From positions 1-38,045 of the forward strand of contig DAOTWY010000082.1 of NCBI GenBank assembly GCA_034435635.1: DNA of 38,045 bases, written 5' to 3'. This document shows positions 1-8,935 of this stretch, piece by piece. The position numbers were made by a program, and so were the translations under genes. A model generated the notes under the pieces. The model was not told the DNA's origin. It did not search any database and was given only the letters and a program-made list of their open reading frames with translations. The first letter of the stretch is position 1; each line of letters opens with the position of its first letter. Source of the stretch: DAOTWY01 sp003696565. Lineage in GTDB: Bacteria > Chloroflexota > Anaerolineae > Aggregatilineales > Phototrophicaceae.

Positions 1-443
1 CCATCTATCAATCGCTGCACATCTCGGTTAAATGCCGTGCCGCTCTGAATCTCAATTGCACGTCGATAACACAACTCGTGCAATGACTCCGGCAGTTCCG
101 CCGCAAACGGCATCGATGCCTGATCCACCAAGACAGGGATCACACGCAAATTATTCTGTAGTGCAATTTCAATTGTCAAACGCACAAAATCTGCCGGGTT
201 ATCAAGCATCTTACGATTGTAATCATCTCGCACAATTGCCCAATTCCGCCCGATTACCACCAGCATGATGTCATATTTGGTGATCTCCTCTGTCAAAAAT
301 TCGCGGAAATCCACCCCGAACGGGATGTCAAATATATCTTTTTCAACCGCATCCCGTCCAAATGCCATCATCAGCGCATCATAGATATTATCAGAATAAC
401 CTTTACTATCTGCCCGTCGATAAGAAATAAAAATACGCGGCAT
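1..443 (-). CDS. TIR-domain protein, truncated by the window edge
   Basis: The first 147 residues of a protein read without a stop from the ATG at 443-441 to the window edge; the C-terminal part lies outside. It opens with MPRIFISYRRADS, the box-1 FISYRR motif of bacterial TIR domains. It continues with IPFGVDFREFL, a strand ending in DIMLVVIGRNW, then ADFVRL and RVIPVLVDQASMP, all typical of the Toll_2 subfamily. TIR domains of this kind act as NAD-consuming enzymes or as scaffolds, often fused to WD40, TPR or STAND modules; which partner is present cannot be seen. The position that normally holds the catalytic Glu of NADase TIRs (DFVRL-E-IE in close relatives) reads Thr at residue 90. No strong ribosome-binding site precedes the start; a good -10 box lies about 36 bases upstream. 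Confidence 0.87.
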   Translation of the reverse strand, partial: MPRIFISYRRADSKGYSDNIYDALMMAFGRDAVEKDIFDIPFGVDFREFLTEEITKYDIMLVVIGRNWAIVRDDYNRKMLDNPADFVRLTIEIALQNNLRVIPVLVDQASMPFAAELPESLHELCYRRAIEIQSGTAFNRDVQRLID

Positions 444-478
444 AAGAACTCATTCTTGCTTTCTTGAAAACTGATTCG

Positions 479-507
479 ATTATAGACGACGCACTATCTG
501 AGAGCAA
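479..507 (-). promoter_or_regulatory. Candidate sigma-70-type promoter of the TIR gene
   Basis: On the minus strand a perfect TATAAT (484-479) lies 17 bases from TTGCTC (507-502). It sits in the 91-base gap after mutS and about 36 bases before the TIR start codon. The -35 match is weak, so confidence is moderate. Confidence 0.5.
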
Positions 508-534
508 AATTTATAACTCGCATCATATTCTTGT

Positions 535-3135
535 TTAATCATCCATCAACCGCTTCAGTTCATAAAGCTTGGTTAACGCTTCAATTGGGCTAAGATTATC
601 CGGTTGTAAAGCTTTTAATGCTTCCAACGCCGGGTGTGGCTTTACATCAAAAAAACTCATTTGCTGGGGTGGATGAGATCGATTCGTAGCCCCCTGTCGC
701 CCATTGCCATTTTGCTCCAGTTCAGCCAATAACTCCCTTGCCCGCTCCACCACTGGACGGGGCATCCCAGCTAATTGTGCAACATGTACGCCATAACTGC
801 GATCTGCCCCACCAGGGACAACCTTATGCAAAAACACCACATCTTCCCCGCTTTCTGTTACAGCCACATTGTAATTTCTCGTTCGCGGTAAAACATTCGG
901 CAAATCAGTCAGTTCATGATAGTGTGTTGCAAATAGCGTGCGGCAATCTAGACGTGGGTTGTTATGGATATATTCCAACACCGCCCGTGCAATCGCTAAC
1001 CCATCATAAGTCGATGTCCCACGCCCAACCTCATCTAAAATCAGCAAACTCCGGCGTGTACTACCAGAAAGCAGCCGGGCTGTTTCTACCATCTCCACCA
1101 TAAAGGTACTTTGCCCAGCATGGATTTCATCCTGCGCGCCAATACGGGCAAAAATACGATCCACCAAACCGATTGTCGCTTCATCTGCCGGCACAAAACT
1201 CCCAATTTGTGCCATCAGCGTGATGATTGCAACCTGCCGGATATATGTTGATTTGCCGGACATATTTGGTCCCGTAATGATATGAATGCGGTTCATGCTA
1301 TCAAAATGCGTATCATTAGAGACGTATCGCACACCCTTATCCAGCAATTTTTCCACCACCGGGTGACGACCATCTCGAATAATCAAAGTATCATCCTCAG
1401 TCAATACAGGGCGGACATACCCCTCCCGCAGCGCAACCGTCGCTAAAGAAAGAAACACATCCAAATGTGCAATCGCCCGCGCTGTTCTAATCAATGAATT
1501 CGCATACCGACTCAAATCATTACATAACGCCTCAAAAATATCCCGTTCCACACTTAAAATCTGTTCTTCGGCATTTAACACCAGCGTTTCATAATCTTTT
1601 AGTTCCGGTGTGATGTAGCGTTCTGCATTAACAAGTGTCTGTTTGCGGATATAATCATCGGGGATTTTGCTTGTATGCGCATGTGTCACTTCAATGTAAT
1701 ACCCAAAAACCTTGTTATATCCCACTTTCAACGTCGGGATGCCTGTTCGCTCACGTTCGATTGGCTCAAGATTAGCAATCCAATCCCGCGCGTGGGCACT
1801 CCGGTTGATAATATCATCAAGCTCTTTTGAATAGCCTTGTCGAATAATACCAATTGTATTAAGCGTAGCCGGCGGCTCATCCACCAATGCCCGTGCAATA
1901 TGCTCACGCACTTCATCACATGGATCAAGCCGCTCTAATAACGCCACTAATGCCGGTATGTTGCCTATCAAATCACGAATAAGCGGGATTACCTCCAAAC
2001 TGGACTTCAACCCAATCAGGTCACGCGGACCAGCCCGCCGCACCAGCAAGCGATTCGTCAAACGTTCAATATCAGAAACCCGCTTCAGCGCATCAAGTAA
2101 CTCTAAACGGATCGCTTCGTTCTGTGTCAAAGATTCAACAGCGTCTAAACGCGCATTTAAGCGATGAATATCTAATAAGGGTTGGTTAATCCAAGTATGC
2201 AGCAATCGCGCCCCCATCGCCGTCACAGTATGATCCAAAACCCCTAACAAGCTGCCTCGTGTTGTACCGCCGCGTATCGTGCGTGTTAGCTCCAAATTCC
2301 GCCGCGTAAACTGATCTAACACCATAAAATTTGCCGTTGAATAAGCGCGGATTGTCGTAATCTGTGCTAGATTACCCATCTGCGTATCCCGCAGATACAT
2401 CAACACCGCACCCGCCGCGCTAATTGCATGTTGCTGCCCGCTTAAACCATATCCATCAAGTGTACGCACCCGGAACTGATGCATTAATGCGTCCTGCGCC
2501 GTGTCAAACTCAAATCGCCAATCGGGTACAGATGTCATATGCATACCTTCTGGCAAAGTAATTCGTGATGCCCAGCTTTCTGGCACAATTACCTCACGCG
2601 GGTTCAACCGCGCCAGTTCTTCTAACACCAATAACCCAACGTTATCCCCCGAAAATTGCGTTGCAGCAAATTCTCCAGTGGAAATATCCGCATATGCCAC
2701 CCCTGCCTGCTGCCACACCCCACTTGCCGCATCCCCAACTGGCAGAACAGCTAACAGATAATTTGGCTCATCTTCCGGCAACATATCCGCTTCGATAATC
2801 GTACCTGGGGTAATCACACGTACCACTTCTCGTTCAACGGGTCCACGCCCATCCGGTTGGGTCATCTGCTCACAAATCGCAACGTGGTACCCCTTTTCTA
2901 CCAGACGCGCAATATATGTCTCCGCCGCATGATGTGGCACCCCTGCCATCGGTACTTTATCGCTACTTTTACCGTATGTCCTAGCAGTCAATGTTAAATC
3001 TAATTCACGTGCAGCGACTTCGGCATCTTCATCAAACATTTCATAAAAGTCGCCTAAACGAAAAAATAAAATACAGTCCTGATACTGCGCTTTTATATCA
3101 AGATATTGTTGACGAACAGGTGTTACTCGTGACAT
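535..3135 (-). CDS. mutS: DNA mismatch repair protein MutS
   Basis: Full-length 866-residue MutS, the normal size for MutS1. It recognises mismatched and looped DNA and recruits MutL in an ATP-dependent way. The N-terminal mismatch-recognition motif is RLGDFYEMF with the wedge Phe30 and Glu32. The lever and clamp regions follow. The ABC-type ATPase carries Walker A GPNMSGKST near residues 622-630, Walker B LLILDE near 697-702, and the DEVGRGTST signature. Near the C-terminus QMSFFD (825-830) fits the beta-clamp-binding consensus. The ATG at 3135 gives a start directly in front of the conserved TPVRQQYLDIKAQY. The gene stands alone, transcribed away from the ROK gene. No mutL is in the window. 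Confidence 0.98.
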   Translation of the reverse strand: MSRVTPVRQQYLDIKAQYQDCILFFRLGDFYEMFDEDAEVAARELDLTLTARTYGKSSDKVPMAGVPHHAAETYIARLVEKGYHVAICEQMTQPDGRGPVEREVVRVITPGTIIEADMLPEDEPNYLLAVLPVGDAASGVWQQAGVAYADISTGEFAATQFSGDNVGLLVLEELARLNPREVIVPESWASRITLPEGMHMTSVPDWRFEFDTAQDALMHQFRVRTLDGYGLSGQQHAISAAGAVLMYLRDTQMGNLAQITTIRAYSTANFMVLDQFTRRNLELTRTIRGGTTRGSLLGVLDHTVTAMGARLLHTWINQPLLDIHRLNARLDAVESLTQNEAIRLELLDALKRVSDIERLTNRLLVRRAGPRDLIGLKSSLEVIPLIRDLIGNIPALVALLERLDPCDEVREHIARALVDEPPATLNTIGIIRQGYSKELDDIINRSAHARDWIANLEPIERERTGIPTLKVGYNKVFGYYIEVTHAHTSKIPDDYIRKQTLVNAERYITPELKDYETLVLNAEEQILSVERDIFEALCNDLSRYANSLIRTARAIAHLDVFLSLATVALREGYVRPVLTEDDTLIIRDGRHPVVEKLLDKGVRYVSNDTHFDSMNRIHIITGPNMSGKSTYIRQVAIITLMAQIGSFVPADEATIGLVDRIFARIGAQDEIHAGQSTFMVEMVETARLLSGSTRRSLLILDEVGRGTSTYDGLAIARAVLEYIHNNPRLDCRTLFATHYHELTDLPNVLPRTRNYNVAVTESGEDVVFLHKVVPGGADRSYGVHVAQLAGMPRPVVERARELLAELEQNGNGRQGATNRSHPPQQMSFFDVKPHPALEALKALQPDNLSPIEALTKLYELKRLMDD

Positions 3136-3167
3136 AGATAACCTACTAACAAGGGAATATTGATGTT

Positions 3168-3202
3168 ATTCTAACAGGCGAAAAATTTCGCAACAACCTG
3201 TT
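3168..3202. promoter_or_regulatory. mutS promoter with nested dyad in the mutS/ROK divergent region
   Basis: On the minus strand TTGTTG (3196-3191), 17 bases, then TAGAAT (3173-3168) is a plausible mutS promoter. The spacer holds a perfect 14-bp palindrome, GCGAAA-AA-TTTCGC (3178-3191). Around it lies a second dyad, AACAGG (3173-3178) and CCTGTT (3197-3202), followed on the plus strand by a T-rich run just before the ROK start. This could be an operator or an attenuator hairpin for the ROK mRNA. Confidence 0.4.
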
Positions 3203-3224
3203 TTTCATTTGGATGGAGCAGATT

Positions 3225-4193
3225 ATGACACCTTATGTAATTGGCGTTGATCTGGGTGGAACGCGCATCCGGGCAGCGCGTTTAGACCCAAACCTCAAAA
3301 TTTTGCACCGTGTTGAAACTTTAACCCTAGCACACCAAGGCTTAGAGCCAACCCTTCAACGCATTCAAGACCAAATCCGTCAAGTGATGACTAACACTGA
3401 AGAGTGCCTCGGAATCGGCATCTCCGCACCTGGTCCACTGAATCCTGAAACTGGTGTGATCGTCAGCCCACCCAATTTACCCGGCTGGCACGATGTCCCA
3501 CTTGGCAACGTTCTTCATGAAACCTTTAATATCCCAATTTTTGCTGGTAACGATGCTAACGTTGCCGCCCTAGCAGAGGCAGCTCTTGGAGCCGCGCGTG
3601 GATACCGCCATGTCATTTATGTCACTGTCAGCACAGGAGTCGGTAGCGGTATTATCACAGATGGGCGGTTGTTGCTTGGTAAATCTGGTCTCGCCGCAGA
3701 AGCCGGGCACATGCAAATGCTAGTTGGAGAACGAGTGTCCTCTCTTGAGCTAGAAACCGCTGGACCAGATATGGCAGAACAGGCAAAACAGCGCATCAAA
3801 GCTGGGGAACATTCCGCCCTCTTTGAGATGGTCAACGGCAAAATTGATCAAATTGATGCGGCAACTATCGGCAAGGCTGCCCAAAATGGCGATCCGCTTG
3901 CCCTTAGCATTGTCACCCGTAGCGGCACAATCTTAGGGCTTGGCATCGTCAACTTGCTACATCTGTTCAATCCAGAAATTGTTATCATTGGCGGTGGGGT
4001 CAGCAATTTGGGCAACTTGTTATTTGATCCCATGCACGCTGCTATTCAACAATATTGCATCGACGATGCCTATTGGAAAGACACTATCTTCACCACACCA
4101 GACTTAGGAGAAGATGTTAGTATCTATGGTGCAGCTGCCTTAGTTATCACCGATGGGGGCAAAAAACCCCTTGAAATGCAATTCAATAATTAA
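3225..4193 (+). CDS. ROK-family sugar kinase-like protein without the zinc motif
   Basis: A 322-residue ROK (repressor, ORF, kinase) protein of the glucokinase type, expected to phosphorylate a hexose in the cytoplasm. The ATP-binding phosphate-1 motif GVDLGGTRIRAARL is at residues 7-20. The catalytic Asp is D110 in GNDANVAALAE. VTVSTGVGSGII follows, and a C-terminal IVIIGGGVSN. There is no N-terminal helix-turn-helix, so it is a kinase type rather than a repressor. GGAG at 3215-3218 with 6-base spacing selects the ATG at 3225 over an upstream in-frame ATG at 3213. Oddity: the EAGHM segment (159-163) is not followed by the CxCGxxGCxE zinc site that defines most ROK kinases; the stretch has no cysteine. 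Substrate is not predictable. Confidence 0.88.
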   Translation: MTPYVIGVDLGGTRIRAARLDPNLKILHRVETLTLAHQGLEPTLQRIQDQIRQVMTNTEECLGIGISAPGPLNPETGVIVSPPNLPGWHDVPLGNVLHETFNIPIFAGNDANVAALAEAALGAARGYRHVIYVTVSTGVGSGIITDGRLLLGKSGLAAEAGHMQMLVGERVSSLELETAGPDMAEQAKQRIKAGEHSALFEMVNGKIDQIDAATIGKAAQNGDPLALSIVTRSGTILGLGIVNLLHLFNPEIVIIGGGVSNLGNLLFDPMHAAIQQYCIDDAYWKDTIFTTPDLGEDVSIYGAAALVITDGGKKPLEMQFNN

Positions 4194-4205
4194 AACAACC
4201 ACCTT

Positions 4206-4233
4206 GTTGCCAAGAGATCAATCTCCTGGCAAC
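4206..4233 (+). terminator. Hairpin downstream of the ROK gene
   Basis: GTTGCCA (4206-4212) pairs with TGGCAAC (4227-4233), with an inner GAGA/TCTC stem and a TCAA loop. It starts 13 bases after the ROK stop codon. There is no U-tract, so it may stabilise or weakly terminate the mRNA rather than act as a classical intrinsic terminator. Confidence 0.45.
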
Positions 4234-4330
4234 ATCTCACTTATCCCATGTACGTTTTTGTCACGTTTCACAATTATCCTTAAATCAGTACACACCCACA
4301 GAAACTTTTATTACATAGTTTTAAGGATTT

Positions 4331-4355
4331 AAGGAGCAGAATCATGATCTATTGA
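4331..4355 (+). other. Shine-Dalgarno plus three-codon mini-ORF in the peptidase leader
   Basis: In the 266-base gap between the ROK and peptidase genes, AAGGAG (4331-4336) sits 7 bases before ATG ATC TAT TGA (4344-4355). Directly after it TACTG-AAAT-CAGTA (4358-4371) can fold, followed by a T-rich stretch. It may be a leader or attenuator, or the remnant of a lost gene start. Further down, TATACT (4415-4420) is a possible -10 box flanked by AACGTA (4401-4406) and TACGTT (4420-4425). Confidence 0.3.
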
Positions 4356-4459
4356 TTTACTGAAATCAGTAGGTTTTCTTCTTTACACTAAGACCTATCT
4401 AACGTAAAGTTCGTTATACTACGTTTTATATCGCTTAAAATCATTTGAAAGGATGCATA

Positions 4460-7363
4460 ATGAGTCACGGCTTTGAGTTATTACGTGAACAAAAAATTCC
4501 TGAACTCAATAGTACCGCTAAATTATATCGCCATATCAAAACCGGCGCAGAACTTCTCTCTATCGAAAATGATGATGAAAATAAATGCTTTGGCATCACC
4601 TTCACCACACCACCAGAGGACAACACCGGGCTACCTCATATTCTGGAGCACTCTGTACTCTGTGGATCACGCAAATATCCCGTTAAAGACCCCTTCGTCC
4701 AATTACTAAAAGGGTCACTGGCGACGTTTGTCAACGCCATGACGTTTTCTGATAAAACCATGTATCCCGTTGCCAGTCAAAATCTAGCGGATTTTTATAA
4801 TCTGATTGATGTCTATCTGGATGCTGTATTTTATCCCAATATCTCACCAGAAGTCCTTAAACAAGAAGGCTGGCATTATGAGCTAGAAAACCCAGATGCA
4901 CCACTGACCTATAAAGGCATTGTCTTTAACGAGATGAAAGGTGCTTATTCCTCACCAGATGATTTACTCGGGCGTGAATCTCAAATATCCATTTTTCCAG
5001 ATACCGTCTATGGAGTCGATTCCGGCGGTGATCCAGCCTCTATTCCAGACCTAACCTATGAGCAATTTAAAGCCTTTTATGATCGTTACTATCATCCCTC
5101 CAATGCTCGGATTTATTTCTACGGGGATGATGATCCTGAAGAACGCCTACGTATCATCAATGACTATCTAAAAGATTTTGACCGGCTAGATGTCAATGCC
5201 AAAATCGAACTCCAGGCAAAATTTGATGAGCCGCGCCGCATTGTCAAAAACTATGCTGCCAGCGAGGATAACAAAAACAAAGCCTATATCACTCTCAACT
5301 GGCTGCTACCAGAAACGCATAACACCCAACTCGTCCTCGCTTTTCAAATTCTAGAACATATCCTTGTCGGTACACCCGCCTCCCCACTTGAAAAAGCCTT
5401 GCTTGAATCCGGCTTAGGGGAAGATGTCATCGGCTCGCTCGATTCAAATATCCGTCAAATGATGTTCACCCTAGGGATGAAAGGCGTAGACACTCACAAC
5501 GTCGATCAAGTAGAACACCTCATCCTACAAACACTCCAATCATTGGCAGATAGCGGCATTGACCCCAAAACCGTACAAGCATCCTTAAACACCATCGAAT
5601 TCCAACTGCGAGAATTTAACACCGGTGGTTTCCCACGGGGATTAGTGATTCTCATTATGGCATTCAATACATGGCTCTATGATGGTGACCCAATCGAAGC
5701 ACTCCGCTTTGAAGCCCCACTCCAGGCAATTAAAGAGCAAGTAGCATCTGGCGAAAAACTGTTTGAAAGCCTCATCCGTGAACACTTATTAGATAACCCA
5801 CATCGCACAACTGTTATCCTAGAACCCGATACACAACTCAGCCAAAAATTAGAAGCTGAAGAGCGCGCCCGCCTAGATGCAATCCGCGCCACATTAAATG
5901 AAAATGACATCCAGCGAATCATCCAAGAAACCATCCAACTACGGGAATTACAAAACACACCGGATTCGCCAGAAGCACTCGCCACACTGCCATCCCTCAC
6001 CCTAGATGATCTGGACAAGAAAAATAAAATCATCCCACTAGAAGAATTAACCCTAGCCGATGTGCCTGTACTGTATCATGACCTGTTCACAAACGGCATT
6101 GTTTATCTTGATCTCGGGTTTAATCTAAAAACCCTTCCGCAAGATTTACTCCCTTATTACGCTCTGTTTGAGGCGTTGTTATTCCAAACCGGCACTCATC
6201 ATGAAGACTATGTTTCACTTATCCAACGCATTGGACAAAAAACCGGCGGCATCTATGCCACAACATTCTTATCTGAACGGCGCACCGGAACAGGCACCGA
6301 ATCCTGGCTTTTCTTACGTGGTAAATCCACCTTAGAACAAATAAATGACCTACTAGAGATCATCCGCGATGTCTTATTTGAGATTGACCTGAAAGATCAA
6401 GAACGCTTCCGTCAAATTATCCTAACTGAAAAAGCCAAACTAGAAGCCTCCATCATCCCCGGTGGACATCAATTTGTAGCGCGTCGCCTAGCCGCACACT
6501 TCACCCCCTCCGGTTGGCTAGCAGAACAACTCAGTGGGCTGGACTATCTCTTCTTCATCCGGCAAATCACCAACGAATTTGAACAAAATTGGGATCAAAT
6601 CGTCCATAAACTAGAGACTGTCCGCCAAACACTTGTGAACCGCCAAGCTATAATTTGCAATGTTACCCTCGCCGCGGATGATTGGAAGACCGTTGAACCG
6701 CGCCTCAAAACTTTCTTGGAGGCGTTTCCCAAGCAAGCATTTACCCCAACCGTTTGGCAACCTCAATACATCACCCATCATGAAGGGCTATTGATCCCTG
6801 CACAAGTGAATTATGTCGGCAAAGGTGCCAATTTATTTGATCTAGGATACACATTACACGGTTCGGCACAAGTTATTTCACGTTATCTCAATACAACTTG
6901 GTTGTGGAATCAAATCCGTGTTATGGGCGGTGCATATGGCGCATTTGGCTTATTTGATGCAACATCTGGTGTATTCCGCTTTGTGTCTTATCGTGACCCG
7001 AACCTACTGCAAACACTCAATGTTTATGATCAAACAGCGGATTTCCTCAAAGCTCTAGAAATAGATCAGGCTGAGTTAACGAAAGCCATTATCGGGGCTA
7101 TCGGTCAAATGGATACTTATCAACTTCCAGATGCTAAGGGATATTCATCTCTATTGCGTTATTTGATTGGCTATACTGATGAGCTACGCCAACAAACACG
7201 TGATGAGGTTCTATCAACTACGCTAAAAGATTTCCACACTTTTGGGGATGTATTGGAAGCAATGAAACCCTCAGGGCATGTTGTCGTCATTGGCTCACAA
7301 AATGCTATAGAAGCCACCAACACCACTTACCCAGGTTTACTCAATCCACTGAAAATTCTCTAA
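4460..7363 (+). CDS. M16C-family zinc metallopeptidase (presequence protease-like)
   Basis: A 967-residue protein of the PreP/Cym1 (M16C) type, the expected size for the clamshell enzymes that degrade unstructured peptides in an enclosed chamber. The inverted zinc motif HxxEH is LPHILEHS, with H60, E63 and H64; the distal zinc ligand is E158 in VFNEMKGAYSSPDD. The LCGSRKYPVKDPF segment after the zinc site is diagnostic of M16C. The C-terminal half keeps the GGAYG motif near residue 825, needed for substrate binding in M16 enzymes. No signal peptide is visible, so it is probably cytoplasmic. GAAAGGA (4447-4453) with 6-base spacing selects the ATG at 4460 over a TTG at 4445. It is a single-gene unit with its own leader. 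Confidence 0.94.
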   Translation: MSHGFELLREQKIPELNSTAKLYRHIKTGAELLSIENDDENKCFGITFTTPPEDNTGLPHILEHSVLCGSRKYPVKDPFVQLLKGSLATFVNAMTFSDKTMYPVASQNLADFYNLIDVYLDAVFYPNISPEVLKQEGWHYELENPDAPLTYKGIVFNEMKGAYSSPDDLLGRESQISIFPDTVYGVDSGGDPASIPDLTYEQFKAFYDRYYHPSNARIYFYGDDDPEERLRIINDYLKDFDRLDVNAKIELQAKFDEPRRIVKNYAASEDNKNKAYITLNWLLPETHNTQLVLAFQILEHILVGTPASPLEKALLESGLGEDVIGSLDSNIRQMMFTLGMKGVDTHNVDQVEHLILQTLQSLADSGIDPKTVQASLNTIEFQLREFNTGGFPRGLVILIMAFNTWLYDGDPIEALRFEAPLQAIKEQVASGEKLFESLIREHLLDNPHRTTVILEPDTQLSQKLEAEERARLDAIRATLNENDIQRIIQETIQLRELQNTPDSPEALATLPSLTLDDLDKKNKIIPLEELTLADVPVLYHDLFTNGIVYLDLGFNLKTLPQDLLPYYALFEALLFQTGTHHEDYVSLIQRIGQKTGGIYATTFLSERRTGTGTESWLFLRGKSTLEQINDLLEIIRDVLFEIDLKDQERFRQIILTEKAKLEASIIPGGHQFVARRLAAHFTPSGWLAEQLSGLDYLFFIRQITNEFEQNWDQIVHKLETVRQTLVNRQAIICNVTLAADDWKTVEPRLKTFLEAFPKQAFTPTVWQPQYITHHEGLLIPAQVNYVGKGANLFDLGYTLHGSAQVISRYLNTTWLWNQIRVMGGAYGAFGLFDATSGVFRFVSYRDPNLLQTLNVYDQTADFLKALEIDQAELTKAIIGAIGQMDTYQLPDAKGYSSLLRYLIGYTDELRQQTRDEVLSTTLKDFHTFGDVLEAMKPSGHVVVIGSQNAIEATNTTYPGLLNPLKIL

Positions 7364-7388
7364 TGGCAACATACTTAAAAATATCTGT

Positions 7389-7412
7389 GTGGGGGGAAAA
7401 CACTTCCCCCAC
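7389..7412. terminator. G/C-rich hairpin between convergent genes
   Basis: GGGGGAA (7392-7398) pairs with TTCCCCC (7404-7410) in the 57-base gap between the peptidase stop and the convergent secreted-protein gene. T-rich sequence lies on the minus-strand side, a few bases removed. It is likely a shared bidirectional terminator. Confidence 0.5.
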
Positions 7413-7420
7413 CACCTCAT

Positions 7421-8935
7421 TTAATCCTCTAATCGCCACACCCATGTGTTAGTAAACTGACAATTTGATGATACTGAGTCAAAATTCAACACCACATTCC
7501 CCACACCCCCCGCCGGCAAATCAACAGATAGCACGCCGGCAAACGTCTGGTTAACATAGAAATACAGCGTATCATCATATGTCACAATCACTAAATCCGA
7601 CGGATTCGTCACATCCCATTCTGGGTTTTCATCATAAATACTCGGCGAAAACTGGTCACCTGAACGCACTGAAACACCATAGCCCCCAGCATTATCCACA
7701 TATGCAACTGCATATGATGTATCGTTTTGGTTCGCAAATAACAACCCACATCCCACCACACCGTTAGAAACAGGGGCAGCTAGCTGAACCGTTGTACCCA
7801 TCACAAATTGTCCAAAAAACGTTGATTCAACCAATGGCAGCCGCACCACTCCAGGCGAGCTTGAACCGATAAAACTCTCATCGATTTCCCATGCTAGCTC
7901 ACCAATCGGTGGGATAACCCCTCGCCGTGCCAAATCCCGTACAGTCTGGCGCGCATTCCCCGGCGTAATTTGTTCTGGAAATATCCCACCTTCAACATAA
8001 GACACGGGTGTCGTAACAACCAAATCATCAACCGTCACCGCCATATCACTACCCACTGCGTTGGCTGTTAATAGCGCAACCCCAACCGTGCCCATCGGTA
8101 CCGCATCCCGCACACTGACCAAAAATTGCCCATTATAAAAAAGATCAAACGTATCACCGTAAACCATCACCGCCACATCAAAATCGGTATCCCCCGCCAC
8201 AATCGCTGGATGCGTGTTCCAGTCTCTCAACACACGATCCGTCCCGTTTTCTATAGCCGTAAACCGGAAAAAACCCTGTTCGTTAATCAGAAATTGATAG
8301 TAGTTTTCTATATCCTGGTAGCCAACAACTACTCCAACACCCCAACCATTACGTCCGGTCACATTCTGCACTGTTAAGCGGGCATAGTAAGTTCCTGGCA
8401 ATTGCAGCGCATTATTTACAAATACCGCCCGATGATTAACACCCTCGGCTTGTAAACTCGCTAGCCCATCCGCCACAGAGGAGGCAACCAACCCAGCCCC
8501 TTCCCATTCCCCTTCACTAACAAACCGCTCATCCACCACAAACTCCGCATATCCAGGTATTCGCGTTAACAAAAACTCGCCTGTCGCTCCATTGAACCCA
8601 CTCACTACAACTTGATAAGTTCCATTGCGTGGAATGGTAAAGGCTTCAATTAATGCATCTCGGGTTGCAGGATAGTTATAATCATCATTCCGCACGATCA
8701 CCACACCCGCTTCATCCAACACTGTTATAACAGGATCAAATCCGTTTTGCCCCTGTACCCGAAAAGATAACACCTCATCCCGCCAACCAAAAAATGACCA
8801 TACCGCACGATCATCCGGCGAGTCAATCACACCATTCACCGCCACGTTATAAGGTAGTGTCTCTTGCGCTTCATTAGAAGCACAAATCATTAACCACGCT
8901 AATAACACCACCACACAATACTTTATGGCATCCAT
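7421..8935 (-). CDS. Secreted protein with PPC-like and two lectin/LamG-like beta domains
   Basis: A 504-residue exported protein. Residues 1-24 are a signal peptide (hydrophobic LLAWLMI followed by small residues); a lipobox is not convincing. Residues 26-130 resemble the bacterial pre-peptidase C-terminal (PPC) beta-sandwich: FDPVITVLDEAGVVI, then NGTYQVVVSGF and GEFLLTR. Two jelly-roll-like repeats follow. Each has the pattern 'NYYQFLINEQGFFRF' or 'TSYAVAYVDNAGGYGV' with 'DLFYNGQFLVSV' or 'TLYFYVNQTFAGV', as in LamG/concanavalin-type sugar-binding domains. No catalytic residues are identifiable. The start overlaps the upstream gene's stop by 13 bases, so it is the last gene of a three-gene operon. 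A role in extracellular carbohydrate or cell-wall binding is inference. Confidence 0.75.
   Translation of the reverse strand: MDAIKYCVVVLLAWLMICASNEAQETLPYNVAVNGVIDSPDDRAVWSFFGWRDEVLSFRVQGQNGFDPVITVLDEAGVVIVRNDDYNYPATRDALIEAFTIPRNGTYQVVVSGFNGATGEFLLTRIPGYAEFVVDERFVSEGEWEGAGLVASSVADGLASLQAEGVNHRAVFVNNALQLPGTYYARLTVQNVTGRNGWGVGVVVGYQDIENYYQFLINEQGFFRFTAIENGTDRVLRDWNTHPAIVAGDTDFDVAVMVYGDTFDLFYNGQFLVSVRDAVPMGTVGVALLTANAVGSDMAVTVDDLVVTTPVSYVEGGIFPEQITPGNARQTVRDLARRGVIPPIGELAWEIDESFIGSSSPGVVRLPLVESTFFGQFVMGTTVQLAAPVSNGVVGCGLLFANQNDTSYAVAYVDNAGGYGVSVRSGDQFSPSIYDENPEWDVTNPSDLVIVTYDDTLYFYVNQTFAGVLSVDLPAGGVGNVVLNFDSVSSNCQFTNTWVWRLED

Noticed and set aside
4445..4459. TTG start five codons upstream for the M16C peptidase
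   Set aside because: The strong GAAAGGA at 4447-4453 overlaps those codons and is well spaced for the ATG at 4460.
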